Positions 8,378 to 17,100 of a stretch of DNA of 64,000 bases are shown here, one piece after another. The position numbers were made by a program, and so were the translations under genes. The notes below the pieces were generated by a model. That model was not told the origin of the DNA. It was given only the letters and a program-made list of their open reading frames with translations, and did not search any database. This stretch comes from Sediminicola sp040566555 (lineage in GTDB: Bacteria > Bacteroidota > Bacteroidia > Flavobacteriales > Flavobacteriaceae), in assembly GCF_040566555.1 (NCBI RefSeq), contig NZ_JBEWYP010000002.1, positions 496,001-560,000 of the forward strand, read 5' to 3'. The first letter of the stretch is position 1, and every line of letters starts with the position of its first letter.

Positions 8378-8815
8378 ATGGAGAACAAGAAACAGAAAAA
8401 ATATGATACCGCTTACTTGAGAATGGCAAGTGAATGGGGCAAATTGTCCTATTGCAAGCGTAAGCAGGTAGGTGCCATTATTGTAAAGGATAGGATGATA
8501 ATATCCGATGGTTACAACGGAACTCCTACCGGTTTCGAGAATAGCTGTGAGGACGGTGAAGGGTATACCAAATGGTATGTGCTCCATGCAGAAGCCAATG
8601 CTATTTCAAAAGTGGCTTCCTCTACACAATCCTGTGAGGGTTCTACTTTATACATCACCCTTTCTCCTTGTAAGGAATGCAGTAAGCTGATCCATCAGTC
8701 TGGTATAAAACGTGTGGTATATCAGAGAGCGTATAAAGATGATTCAGGATTACAATTTTTAGAGAAGGCTGGGGTAGAAATCACTTTTATGCCCATTGAG
8801 GAATTCAGTTCGTAA
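8378..8815 (+). CDS. dCMP deaminase-family protein (ComEB-like)
   Basis: A 145-residue zinc deaminase. The zinc site is His70-Ala-Glu72 (LHAEANA) plus Pro97-Cys98 and Cys101 (SPCKECSKL). The family converts dCMP to dUMP, feeding thymidylate synthesis in the cytoplasm. The N-terminal DTAYLRMASEWGKLS and GYNGTPTGFENSCED match deoxycytidylate deaminases rather than the TadA group. The ATG at 8378 is preferred over the TTG at 8375. The protease gene begins 10 bases after the stop, so the two form an operon. Confidence 0.92.
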   Translation: MENKKQKKYDTAYLRMASEWGKLSYCKRKQVGAIIVKDRMIISDGYNGTPTGFENSCEDGEGYTKWYVLHAEANAISKVASSTQSCEGSTLYITLSPCKECSKLIHQSGIKRVVYQRAYKDDSGLQFLEKAGVEITFMPIEEFSS

Positions 8816-8825
8816 AAAGTAACTT

Positions 8826-10445
8826 ATGAAAAGCAAATACAGTTATATATGGCCTACAGTTATTGCACTGGCACTTGCGATAGGCATCTTAATTGGCGGA
8901 AAGTTACATTTTAATGATACTCCGGAGAAACTGTTCACCACCAATTCAAAAAAGGATAAGCTTAACAGGCTTATAGATTATATTGATTATGAGTATGTGG
9001 ACGATATCAATACAGATAGTATCGTTGATGTTACGGTAAATAATATCTTGGACAAGCTGGACCCCCATTCCGTTTATATCCCAAAAGAGGAGATGAAAAA
9101 AGTTGCGGAGAACATGAAAGGTGATTTTGTGGGCATCGGCGTAAATTTTTACATGTACAAGGATACCATAGCCGTTATCCGTACCGTAGAGAATGGGCCT
9201 AGTTACTTAAAGGGGCTTCAGGCTGGAGATCGTATTTTGGTGGCAGATACCGATACCCTTTTTGGAAAGAACATGCCCAATAGTTCTATTGTAGAAAAGC
9301 TGAAAGGAAAAGAAGGCTCTAAAGTCAACCTGAATATCTTTCGGAAAAAGGACAACAGGAAGTTCAATGTGAGCATAAAGAGGGATTTAATTCCTATTAA
9401 AAGTGTGGAGGCCTACTATATGCTAACCCCTGATATGGGATATATTAAGCTGAATCGTTTTGCGGAATCATCTTACAAAGAGTTTAAAGTAGCATTGAGT
9501 ACGTTACAAAATCAGGGTGCAAGAAAGTTGACCTTGGATCTTAGGGATAACCCTGGAGGGTATTTGGGGATTGCGGAGGAGATTGCTGATGAGTTTTTGC
9601 CAGATAAAAAGCTAATTCTGTTCACTAAAAATAAAAACGGGAAAATAAACAAATCGTTCGCCACCAAAAAAGGTGATTTTGAGGACAAGCCGGTATATGT
9701 GCTCATCAATGAAAGATCGGCATCAGCGAGTGAGATTATCGCAGGCTCCTTACAGGATAATGACATAGGGACCATTATAGGACGTCGCTCTTTTGGGAAA
9801 GGCCTTGTACAACGGGAAATGGATCTTGGAGATGGATCGGCCGTTCGTCTAACTATTTCCAGATACTACACCCCTACGGGAAGATCCATTCAGAAGGATT
9901 ATAAAAACGGAAACAAGGACTATTACGAAAAGTTCACAAATAGGTACCACAATGGGGAGCTGCTTTCTGTAGATAGCATCAAGGTGGCAGATTCCCTAAA
10001 GTTCACTACCCCAAAAGGAAAAGTAGTTTACGGGGGCGGGGGAATTATTCCAGATGTTTTTGTGCCCATAGGTTCCAATGAAATGGAGACTATAGAATCT
10101 ATTGAGAGTTTGGGATTAATATCCCGCTTTGTATTTGAGCACCTGGATGAAGATAGAAATAGGTACTCTTATTTGTCCAAGAACGACTTCATTTATAATT
10201 TTAAAGTAGATGATATCTTGTTTGGGAAATTCATCAAATACGCCGAAGGTATTACGGTCATCAGGAACTTGAATTTGGCATATTATGATCTGGAAGATCA
10301 GATCAAATTATATATAAAAGCTTCCTTGGCAGAGCAGTTGTATGATCCAAATATCTATGCAAAGATCAAAAATGAGAGCGATGCCATGCTGCAAAAGGTC
10401 TTGGAATTGGACAATCCCAAAATCCATAAAAGAATCAAAGAGTAA
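8826..10445 (+). CDS. C-terminal processing serine protease (S41, CtpA/Prc type)
   Basis: A 539-residue protease anchored by one N-terminal membrane segment (residues 8-25), with the rest in the periplasm. A PDZ domain (about 95-180) recognises substrate C-termini. The catalytic Ser300 sits in ERSASASE and the general base Lys325 in SFGKGLVQ, 25 residues later as in CtpA. The region after residue 345, including GGGGIIPDVFVP, is the usual tail of the Bacteroidota form. It is the second gene of the dCMP deaminase operon. The target proteins are not known. Confidence 0.92.
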   Translation: MKSKYSYIWPTVIALALAIGILIGGKLHFNDTPEKLFTTNSKKDKLNRLIDYIDYEYVDDINTDSIVDVTVNNILDKLDPHSVYIPKEEMKKVAENMKGDFVGIGVNFYMYKDTIAVIRTVENGPSYLKGLQAGDRILVADTDTLFGKNMPNSSIVEKLKGKEGSKVNLNIFRKKDNRKFNVSIKRDLIPIKSVEAYYMLTPDMGYIKLNRFAESSYKEFKVALSTLQNQGARKLTLDLRDNPGGYLGIAEEIADEFLPDKKLILFTKNKNGKINKSFATKKGDFEDKPVYVLINERSASASEIIAGSLQDNDIGTIIGRRSFGKGLVQREMDLGDGSAVRLTISRYYTPTGRSIQKDYKNGNKDYYEKFTNRYHNGELLSVDSIKVADSLKFTTPKGKVVYGGGGIIPDVFVPIGSNEMETIESIESLGLISRFVFEHLDEDRNRYSYLSKNDFIYNFKVDDILFGKFIKYAEGITVIRNLNLAYYDLEDQIKLYIKASLAEQLYDPNIYAKIKNESDAMLQKVLELDNPKIHKRIKE

Positions 10446-10458
10446 TGGAAACTAGGAA

Positions 10459-10662
10459 TTAGTTTTCATCAACCTTCTCCTGAATTTTTTTTGAAGCAAT
10501 AAATATCAATAAAAGTACTATGGCACAAAGGGAGGCCACTATTCCGATAATGGCAATTATACTATCGCCTTCCAATGGATTTTCAAAATTGATTAAAGTC
10601 ACATTGTAGGCAATTAAAGCAATGGCCAAGGTAATCAGGATAATGCTTAAAATTCTGTTCAT
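10459..10662 (-). CDS. small two-helix membrane protein
   Basis: A 67-residue protein with two hydrophobic helices (about 4-25 and 35-57), the second ending in ASKKIQEKVDEN. I do not recognise a family. The spacing and composition are good for a real membrane protein: Lys/Glu-rich cytoplasmic tail and polar loop NFENPLEGDS between helices. It lies 51 bases after the MarC gene on the same strand and converges with the CtpA protease gene. Confidence 0.65.
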   Translation of the reverse strand: MNRILSIILITLAIALIAYNVTLINFENPLEGDSIIAIIGIVASLCAIVLLLIFIASKKIQEKVDEN

Positions 10663-10713
10663 AATTTTAATACTTAAAGAATATGACCCTCAAAACTGAC
10701 GTCATATGCAAAT

Positions 10714-11292
10714 TTAAAATAATTCGTTGATGTTGCTGGCAAATAACTTCACAGCAATGGCCAATAAAATTACGCCAAAAACTTTTCTAATCACACCTAG
10801 ACCATTTTTACCCAATACCTTTTCTATCTTCCTGGAGGACTTCAGAACCAGATAAACAAAAATAATATTCACGATTACGGCAACAATAATATTTTCTACA
10901 AGGAATTCAGATCGCAAAGATAGTAGGGTTGTAATGGTTCCGGCTCCCGCGATCAATGGGAAGGCTATGGGGACGATAGATGCCGTCTCGGGAATATCGT
11001 CTTTATATAGGGAGATTCCCAAAATCATTTCGATGGCCAAAAAGAAAAGAATAAAGGATCCTGCCACGGCAAAGGAATTGACATCTATCCCAATTAACTT
11101 CAAAATTTCTTCCCCAATGAACAAAAAGGCTATCATGATGCAGGCCGCGACAATGGAGGCTCGGCCCGAATGAAGATGTCCCACCTTGTTGCGGAGCGAT
11201 ATAATAATTGGAATACTACCTACAATATCAATTACAGCGAATAAAATCATACTGGCGGTAAATATTTCCTTGAAATTGAAATTAAATTGCAT
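10714..11292 (-). CDS. MarC-family integral membrane protein
   Basis: A 192-residue protein with six predicted membrane helices and no soluble domain. The start (FKEIFTASMILFAVIDIVGSIPIIISL) and the segment VPIAFPLIAGAGTITTLLSL are characteristic of the MarC/UPF0056 family. The family was once linked to multiple antibiotic resistance but its transport function is unresolved. The gene is divergent from the DUF3109 gene, each with its own TAnnTTTG element in the shared 121-base gap. Confidence 0.9.
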   Translation of the reverse strand: MQFNFNFKEIFTASMILFAVIDIVGSIPIIISLRNKVGHLHSGRASIVAACIMIAFLFIGEEILKLIGIDVNSFAVAGSFILFFLAIEMILGISLYKDDIPETASIVPIAFPLIAGAGTITTLLSLRSEFLVENIIVAVIVNIIFVYLVLKSSRKIEKVLGKNGLGVIRKVFGVILLAIAVKLFASNINELF

Positions 11293-11314
11293 GTCGAACT
11301 TTTTTTTAATCCTG

Positions 11315-11322
11315 CAAAATTA
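11315..11322 (-). promoter_or_regulatory. -7 promoter element of the marC-like gene
   Basis: TAATTTTG on the minus strand (CAAAATTA on plus), 22 bases before the start codon. Confidence 0.5.
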
Positions 11323-11388
11323 CGTTTTCTAAAGTCCTTAAGGATGCCATAATGGAAATTATTCTACCTCATTTTAGGACGAAAGAGG

Positions 11389-11396
11389 TATCTTTG
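11389..11396 (+). promoter_or_regulatory. -7 promoter element of the DUF3109 gene
   Basis: TATCTTTG, 17 bases before the ATG at 11414; the transcript would have a leader of about 10 bases. Confidence 0.55.
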
Positions 11397-11413
11397 CGCC
11401 ATATTTACGAATT

Positions 11414-11983
11414 ATGTTCCAATTAGGTAAAACCTTGGTGTCCGAGGAAATTATTGAGAAAGATTTTGTTTGCAATCTGAATGCCTGCAAGGGAGGTTGT
11501 TGTGTTGATGGGGAGGCTGGTGCACCCTTGGAGGATAAAGAGACCGAAATATTGGTGAACATTTATAGTGATGTCAAACCATTTTTGAGACCTGAGGGAA
11601 TTGCTGCTATCGAAGAGCAGGGAGCATTTGTAAAGGGGGAAGACGGAGAATGGGAAACACCTTTGGTGAATGGGAGTGAGTGTGCCTATGTTATTTTTTC
11701 CGATGACGGTATTACTAAATGTGGTCTGGAAGAGGCCAATAATCAGGGCGCTACCAATTGGAAAAAACCTGTTTCGTGTCACTTGTACCCTGTTCGTATA
11801 AAGGAATACACAGAATTTACTGCTGTGAACTACCATAAATGGGAAATTTGTGACCCGGCATGTGCTTTGGGAGCAGAACTTCAGGTTCCTATCTATAAGT
11901 TTGTAAAGGAGGCACTCATTAGAAAATTTGGCAAAAAATGGTATGGTGAGCTAGAGGAAGTGGCCAATGAACACGCTAAATAG
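11414..11983 (+). CDS. DUF3109-family cysteine-rich protein
   Basis: A 189-residue protein with the signature FVCNLNACKGGCCVDGEAGAPL near residue 20 and further conserved cysteines (ECAYVIF, TKCGLEE, SCHLYPVRI, EICDPAC). The spacing resembles the YkgJ-like CxxCxxxC proteins that probably bind a metal or Fe-S cluster. The family is common in Bacteroidota and is usually near ribonucleotide reductase genes; here nrdB lies about 4 kb downstream, with a two-component pair in between. Its biochemical role is unknown. Its 3' end overlaps the convergent histidine kinase gene by 8 bases. Confidence 0.88.
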   Translation: MFQLGKTLVSEEIIEKDFVCNLNACKGGCCVDGEAGAPLEDKETEILVNIYSDVKPFLRPEGIAAIEEQGAFVKGEDGEWETPLVNGSECAYVIFSDDGITKCGLEEANNQGATNWKKPVSCHLYPVRIKEYTEFTAVNYHKWEICDPACALGAELQVPIYKFVKEALIRKFGKKWYGELEEVANEHAK

Positions 11984-13943
11984 CGGGGATATTAAGGCTT
12001 ATTTTAGTGCCACAAGGACGATTTTGATCGTCATATAAATCCAAAATATCCACGGTAAATGAGTTTTGGTAGTCCTTTGAAAAATTGGCCAAACGTTCTT
12101 TGGTAATATTGATACCTACCGATTTTCTTTTAATGACCCTATTTTTTTTGTTCTTTTCAGAGGTCTCCCTTCCTATGCCATTGTCTGTAATGGTAATATT
12201 TGTAAAATACTTATTCTCTTGGCTTATGCGTAATTCTATGCTTTTCTGACCTTCTTTAGCCGAAAGCCCATGCCATAGTGAGTTTTCCAAAAAGGGTTGA
12301 AGGATCAAAGAGGGTATTTTAATGGTGTGTATATCTACATTTTCGTCTATCACCACGTCAAAATCGATCTCCTCATTAAATCTAATATTCTCAATATTCA
12401 TGTAAAGTTGCGCTGTTTCCAGTTCATCTGCCAATGATATTTCCCTTACAGAGGAGGCTTCCAGAATTTTACGGATCAATTTTGAGAATTTATTGAGGTA
12501 GTGTACCGCATTCTTCTTCTCATTGTTGATAATGTACAGTTTTATGGAATTCAGAGAATTGAATAAAAAATGCGGATTCATTTGACTACGGAGCATAGTT
12601 GATTCTAAAGTCAATAGTTGTTTCTCATTCTTCAATTGTCGCTGGTAGAAAAGGATATATAGTATACTTGCCAACAATGCCAGTGCAAACCCACTGATCA
12701 ACAAGGTAGTTTGATTCTTTCGTAATTTTAATTTGACAATCTCATTCTCCTTGGCCAAGACCTCAAGTTGACTGTTCATTTTTTCTGTTTCGGAACGGTT
12801 GATGAGATCTGCTACATAGCGTCTGTTTCTGTCATTTATGGTCCGTCTTTCTATTCCTCTCGCTTTTTTGTAATACTCCATTGAGGCTTTGTATTCGCCT
12901 TCTTTTGCGCTCAGATCGGATAGAAACACATAGGCTTCCTCCATTTCGCTGTCAAGTTTGTAGATTTGGGCAATCTCAAAGCCTTTAAGGAGGTTTTCCT
13001 TGGCCTTATCATATTGAAGGCTTTCCATGAACGTCCAACCCGTATTGATATATATTTCGGAAATTAGCTCCATATTACCTAATTCTTTGGCAGGGGCAAG
13101 GAGTGATTCTAAAATACCCAGTCCTTCTTCAAATTTGCCTTGGTGTACATAAATATGGGCGATCCCCAAGTTCGATTTTATGTTAATGCTGGTTGAGCGC
13201 GCTTTTTCATTATAGGCTAAAGCGGTATAATAAGTGCTCAATGCCTCCTTGAGCTTTCCTTGTGCCTCCAAACTTTCACCTATATCCTGATGGTTAATGG
13301 CGAGGCCCAAATTATTACCTAATTTCTTTTCCAATGCTACGGCTTCCTGAAATCTAGGAATGGCTAGTTCCCATTGTTCCAGGTTTTTATAAATGTTGCC
13401 TATCCTATTCAGGGACACATTTTTACTTCTTTTTATCTCTTCAGAAGGGTTTTCCATTTTATCTGCCAGGTCAAATGCAGATTGGGCATAGTCGAGGGCA
13501 GATTGTATGGCATTTTTCCTCAAATGGGCCAAGCTCAACATGTTTAAGCTATAAATTTTAATTTCAGGATTTTCTGCCAAATCAGCTTTTGATAATGCAT
13601 CTTGGTGAAAGGATATGGCCTTGTCAAAGAGGGATAGGTTTTGATAAATTGTGCCCAAATGGTTCAAAGCAAAAGCTTCACCTAAATTGTATTTTTTATT
13701 TCTGGAAGCATTAAGGAAATAATTGAGGACGATGGTGTCCTGAAGCGCAGGTTTTAAGGCTGCTTCCAATTCCTTATTTGTACTTGGTTGATTCTGTAAA
13801 ATTTCGGCAATGGCGTTTTTTTGCTTGTCTGAAATTTCCTGTGCGTGGCCTAGAGCCAGAAGTGAAATTGTAACAATCAAGAACAAGATAGGCTTCCTTA
13901 AACGGTAATATGAATCTTTATTGGATGTATTTTTTTGCAACAT
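11976..13943 (-). CDS. TPR-containing LytS/YehU-type sensor histidine kinase
   Basis: A 655-residue sensor. A signal/anchor segment (residues 17-34) is followed by a periplasmic region of about seven TPR-like repeats (roughly 85-365), a coiled coil (385-410), one membrane helix (412-433) and a cytoplasmic His_kinase domain. The phospho-acceptor is His458 in SQMNPHFLFNSLNS, the N box is PFLENSLWHG (550-559) and the G1 box is ITDNGIG (585-591). The TPR array suggests sensing of a protein or peptide in the periplasm. It lies 19 bases behind the response regulator gene on the same strand, so they are co-transcribed. The signal and the regulon are unknown. Confidence 0.93.
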   Translation of the reverse strand: MLQKNTSNKDSYYRLRKPILFLIVTISLLALGHAQEISDKQKNAIAEILQNQPSTNKELEAALKPALQDTIVLNYFLNASRNKKYNLGEAFALNHLGTIYQNLSLFDKAISFHQDALSKADLAENPEIKIYSLNMLSLAHLRKNAIQSALDYAQSAFDLADKMENPSEEIKRSKNVSLNRIGNIYKNLEQWELAIPRFQEAVALEKKLGNNLGLAINHQDIGESLEAQGKLKEALSTYYTALAYNEKARSTSINIKSNLGIAHIYVHQGKFEEGLGILESLLAPAKELGNMELISEIYINTGWTFMESLQYDKAKENLLKGFEIAQIYKLDSEMEEAYVFLSDLSAKEGEYKASMEYYKKARGIERRTINDRNRRYVADLINRSETEKMNSQLEVLAKENEIVKLKLRKNQTTLLISGFALALLASILYILFYQRQLKNEKQLLTLESTMLRSQMNPHFLFNSLNSIKLYIINNEKKNAVHYLNKFSKLIRKILEASSVREISLADELETAQLYMNIENIRFNEEIDFDVVIDENVDIHTIKIPSLILQPFLENSLWHGLSAKEGQKSIELRISQENKYFTNITITDNGIGRETSEKNKKNRVIKRKSVGINITKERLANFSKDYQNSFTVDILDLYDDQNRPCGTKISLNIPAI

Positions 13944-13962
13944 GGGGAATCCTGACTAATTC

Positions 13963-14697
13963 TTATAACATATCTAGGAAATCAGATCTTTTCTGGCGAG
14001 ACACCGGGATTTTATGATCCGATGACAATACAACGTACCCATCTGTTTTCAGGAACTCCTTTATTTTATTGAGGTTGATAATGTACGAGTTGTGGACTCG
14101 AAAGAAATACTCCTTAGGCAACATTTCATTGACTTCCTTTAATTTTTTGGTAAGTAGTATTTTTTGTCCGTCAGTTAGAAATAGGGTGGTGTAATTGCCA
14201 TCTGATTCTGCATAAAGGACTTCGTGGTTTTCTAGAAAAAGTAGTTTCCCGTCTGTGTTGATGGTTATTTTCTTCTGAACAGCATTATTGTTGAAATTCA
14301 TTAATATTTTTTCCAACTTATCGGCACTGTAATGCTTTTGATTGAATTTTTTGATCTTAGCGATTGTTTCGCTGAGGTCATCACTGTCTATCGGTTTTAA
14401 TAGGTAATCTATGGCCTCATTTTTCAATGCTTTTATCGCATATTGGTTGTATGCTGTTGTGATAACCACCGGGAAATTCTTGTTGGTAATCTTTTGGATA
14501 AACTGAAAGCCATCCATAGCGGGCATTTCAATATCTAAAAACAGACAATCAGGGGTATTCTTTTCCAGATAGTCCAAAGCCTCATAAGGATTGGTAAAGG
14601 AGGCAACAACCTTTACCTCATTGCTAAAGTTGGTCAGCTCCCATGAAAGTCCTTGTATCGCTTTTATTTCATCGTCTACTATTACTGTTTCTAACAT
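13963..14697 (-). CDS. LytTR-family response regulator
   Basis: A 244-residue regulator. The receiver domain (1-120) has the acidic pair Asp8-Asp9, the phospho-acceptor Asp55 in LFLDIEMP and the conserved Lys in LLKPIDSDD. The C-terminal LytTR DNA-binding domain (about 140-244) includes EVLYAESDGNYTTLFL and FFRVHNSYIINLNKI. It is transcribed ahead of its partner kinase. LytTR regulators usually bind direct repeats; the gene's own upstream region (14698-15100) is the first place to look. No target gene can be named from this window. Confidence 0.93.
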   Translation of the reverse strand: MLETVIVDDEIKAIQGLSWELTNFSNEVKVVASFTNPYEALDYLEKNTPDCLFLDIEMPAMDGFQFIQKITNKNFPVVITTAYNQYAIKALKNEAIDYLLKPIDSDDLSETIAKIKKFNQKHYSADKLEKILMNFNNNAVQKKITINTDGKLLFLENHEVLYAESDGNYTTLFLTDGQKILLTKKLKEVNEMLPKEYFFRVHNSYIINLNKIKEFLKTDGYVVLSSDHKIPVSRQKRSDFLDML

Positions 14698-15100
14698 TTC
14701 AAATGGATAAACTTAAACTAAATTATTATTATGAATAGGGCCCATTTCTAAATGGAGGTAAGGTCAAAAGGGCTATTAGTGTTAAAACGTATCAATAATG
14801 TTAAAAGTAGTCATTAATTGAAATCAAAGCCAATAATCCAGTTGATTTTTCCTAGTATATCTTCTATTCTTAATATAGAGAATGAATGTTCAATTGGGGT
14901 TGCAAATTACACAAAATTGCATACCATTTATACATATGGATACCTTAGAGTCCTGTTTATCAGCTATATTCGTGGTCCTGAGAAGAACAAACGGTTCTTT
15001 TTTAGCTAAAGGTAGAATAATCATCACCTTTTGTATGATGAGTGAATTACCTCAATGATTTGATTGCAATAGCAGGCAATAGAATGTAAATACTTGAATC
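14698..15100. other. gene-poor spacer upstream of the response regulator gene
   Basis: AT-rich and without a convincing gene. A weak plus-strand hairpin AAGAAC/GTTCTT (14983-14999) followed by TTTT could be a terminator. A 63-codon open frame with a TTG-type start (14818-15009) lacks protein-like composition. The promoter for the regulator-kinase operon should be here, but I see no exact TAnnTTTG element on the minus strand. Confidence 0.4.
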
Positions 15101-15277
15101 ATGCAGAAGTGTTTAATTTTATTTTCAATACTGATAGCCTTATTGATTTTTGCAAGTGTAACGGGCAATAATGAGGCAATGGAAGAGCGGACAACGGTCA
15201 TTGTAGACAATGACAGTATTGATGGTCTTCTGAAAAAAGATGTAAAAGTGATTGATAAGATCTTGGCCAATAAATAG
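15101..15277 (+). CDS. 58-residue putative secreted or membrane peptide
   Basis: An ATG at 15101 opens 58 codons. The product starts with a strong signal-like segment (MQKCLILFSILIALLIFAS) followed by a hydrophilic tail, with charged pairs and ending in KKDVKVIDKILANK. This looks like a genuine exported or membrane-anchored small protein; it is not a lipoprotein, because the Cys at residue 4 has no lipobox. The opposite strand also has an open frame, but its Ser-rich composition looks like a shadow. No neighbour or homology hints at a function. A terminator follows only 315 bases later, at 15592. Confidence 0.5.
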   Translation: MQKCLILFSILIALLIFASVTGNNEAMEERTTVIVDNDSIDGLLKKDVKVIDKILANK

Positions 15278-15591
15278 AAATAAGAGCTTTTTTACCAAGT
15301 ATTTTGAAAAGTAATAGAATTTTAAATAGTTATTAAGTTAATGAAACTGTCAGGCCACATGTACGACCCAATGCAGTTTGTTTTTAATTAGACATTCGCA
15401 TGTACGGGAAGCCTTACTCAATGGAAATACAACCTATTGGAAAACCTAGTCAACGTGTTGGCTTTGGAACTCTGCTTGGTTATTAGGTTTCGGGGGAACT
15501 ACCTATATCAGCAGATCCATTTATGGTAATATTGAATATACTATCTATTGAAGGGTCGTAAGGTTTGGCAGTATCATTTAAGAATTAGTTT
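15278..15591 (+). other. non-coding stretch ahead of an orphan terminator
   Basis: No ORF of useful size. There is a 28-codon frame at 15400 (MYGKPYSM...), and an 8-base repeat CATGTACG occurs at 15358-15365 and 15399-15406. Because a good plus-strand terminator follows, this stretch is probably transcribed: it is either the 3' UTR of the 58-codon ORF or a separate small RNA. Confidence 0.35.
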
Positions 15592-15626
15592 AAGGAGCAA
15601 CTTGAAAAAGTTGCTCCTTTTGTTTT
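15592..15626 (+). terminator. strong intrinsic terminator without an upstream gene
   Basis: Perfect 12-bp stem AAGGAGCAACTT (15592-15603) / AAGTTGCTCCTT (15608-15619) closed by a GAAA tetraloop and followed by TTGTTTT. The nearest plus-strand ORF of any kind ends at 15277. Confidence 0.85.
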
Positions 15627-15902
15627 GAAGTAAACCGAAAGGTCTAATTTTTAATACTTTTTGGTTTATTTTTTTCAAACCTTTTCCGTTGAATTTTCCA
15701 TTGAACTTATTCCAAATCCATCCTTTTCCATAAAGGCAACAAACATCGCTGGCGAGCCTAGATTTCAACATACAGTGTTAAAAACTTTGTGATTTAAATG
15801 ATGAAACAACCTTCGTTTATTGCTTACATTTTTCAATCTTTGTTACTCCCAGAGCAGGGGTAATTATCACCCCCAATACACAAATTACTTAAATCAGAAC
15901 AT

Positions 15903-16889
15903 ATGTCAACAGCAGTAGAGCCCATTTTACAGGAAAACAAGGATAGATTTGTAATCTTCCCCATTCAACACCACGATTTATGGGAATGGTACAAGAAGTG
16001 TGAAGCCTGTTTTTGGACTGCTGAGGAAATTGACTTACATCAAGATCCAATCGATTGGAAAAATAAGCTCAATGATGATGAGCGATATTTCATAAAACAC
16101 ATATTGGCGTTTTTTGCAGCTTCCGATGGAATTGTAAATGAAAATTTAGCCGAGAACTTTGTGAGTGAGGTGCAGTATTCGGAAGCTAAGTTTTTCTATG
16201 GTTTTCAAATCATGATGGAGAATATCCATTCAGAAACCTACTCCCTTTTGATCGATACCTATGTGAAGGACGAGAAAGAGAAAAATCTGCTTTTCAATGC
16301 CATTGACAATTTCCCTGCCATCAAGAAAAAGGCAGATTGGGCCTTGAAATGGATAGAGTCTCCTAGTTTCGCCGAAAGGTTGATCGCATTTGCAGCTGTT
16401 GAGGGGATTTTCTTTTCCGGTGCTTTCTGTTCCATTTTTTGGTTAAAGAAAAGAGGACTTATGCCAGGACTTACCTTCTCTAACGAGCTTATCTCCAGGG
16501 ACGAAGGGATGCATTGTGATTATGCCGTGCATTTGCACAATCACCACTTGGTGAATAAAGTGCCTAAGGAAAGAATTACGGCAATCCTTGTAGATGCCCT
16601 TAACATAGAGCGTGAATTTATTACAGAATCATTACCTGCAAGTCTAATTGGGATGAACGCCAAGTTGATGACGCAATATCTGGAATTTGTTACGGATAGG
16701 TTATTGGTGGAATTAGAATGTGATAGGGTGTACAATTCATCAAACCCATTCGATTTTATGGATATGATATCCCTACAGGGCAAAACCAACTTTTTTGAAA
16801 AGAGGGTATCTGAATATCAAAAAGCAGGAGTTTTGAACAAAGAAAAAGAAGCGGACAATAAGAAATTAAGTTTCGACGCTGATTTCTGA
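15903..16889 (+). CDS. nrdB: class Ia ribonucleoside-diphosphate reductase, beta subunit
   Basis: A 328-residue radical-generating subunit that supplies the thiyl radical of NrdA through long-range electron transfer. By alignment to class Ia R2 proteins, the diiron ligands are Asp75 (FAASDG), Glu106 and His109 (MENIHSETY), Glu167 (AVEGIFF), and Glu201 and His204 (RDEGMHCDY). The radical tyrosine is Tyr113. All are present, so the protein should be active and oxygen-dependent. The sequence resembles the eukaryote-like branch, and the C-terminus KLSFDADF is the peptide that docks on NrdA. Unusually for a pair, a terminator-like hairpin and 211 bases separate it from nrdA. Confidence 0.97.
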   Translation: MSTAVEPILQENKDRFVIFPIQHHDLWEWYKKCEACFWTAEEIDLHQDPIDWKNKLNDDERYFIKHILAFFAASDGIVNENLAENFVSEVQYSEAKFFYGFQIMMENIHSETYSLLIDTYVKDEKEKNLLFNAIDNFPAIKKKADWALKWIESPSFAERLIAFAAVEGIFFSGAFCSIFWLKKRGLMPGLTFSNELISRDEGMHCDYAVHLHNHHLVNKVPKERITAILVDALNIEREFITESLPASLIGMNAKLMTQYLEFVTDRLLVELECDRVYNSSNPFDFMDMISLQGKTNFFEKRVSEYQKAGVLNKEKEADNKKLSFDADF

Positions 16890-16904
16890 TCCAATAGAAA
16901 TAAA

Positions 16905-16927
16905 GCCCCCTTGCAAAAGGGGTTTTT
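16905..16927 (+). terminator. terminator-like hairpin after nrdB
   Basis: CCCCTT (16907-16912) / AAGGGG (16917-16922) with a GCAA loop and TTTTT directly after. The short but GC-rich stem suggests partial termination between nrdB and nrdA. Confidence 0.6.
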
Positions 16928-17100
16928 AAGCCCTTGGATTAAAATGTTAAAGAAAACCAAAAATTATATACATCGACTTTTTTGGTCATTGGAAGTCGGT
17001 CTCATCACTCCTTATAGCTAAACAGTTTTTATTGTTTTTACTACTGTAGGAAGGCATAAAAGGACCAGTAAATAATCGTTTCATTTAAAAATTGTAGCAC

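Noticed and set aside
14818..15009. 63-codon frame in the spacer
   Set aside because: Starts with TTG-type codon, lacks protein-like composition and has no promoter or ribosome signal.
15052..15270. 72-codon minus-strand frame
   Set aside because: Antisense to the better 58-codon ORF; Ser-rich composition typical of a shadow frame.
16944..17021. 25-codon frame between nrdB and nrdA (MLKKTKNY...)
   Set aside because: Too short, no promoter evidence; lies right after the nrdB hairpin and may only be part of a leader.
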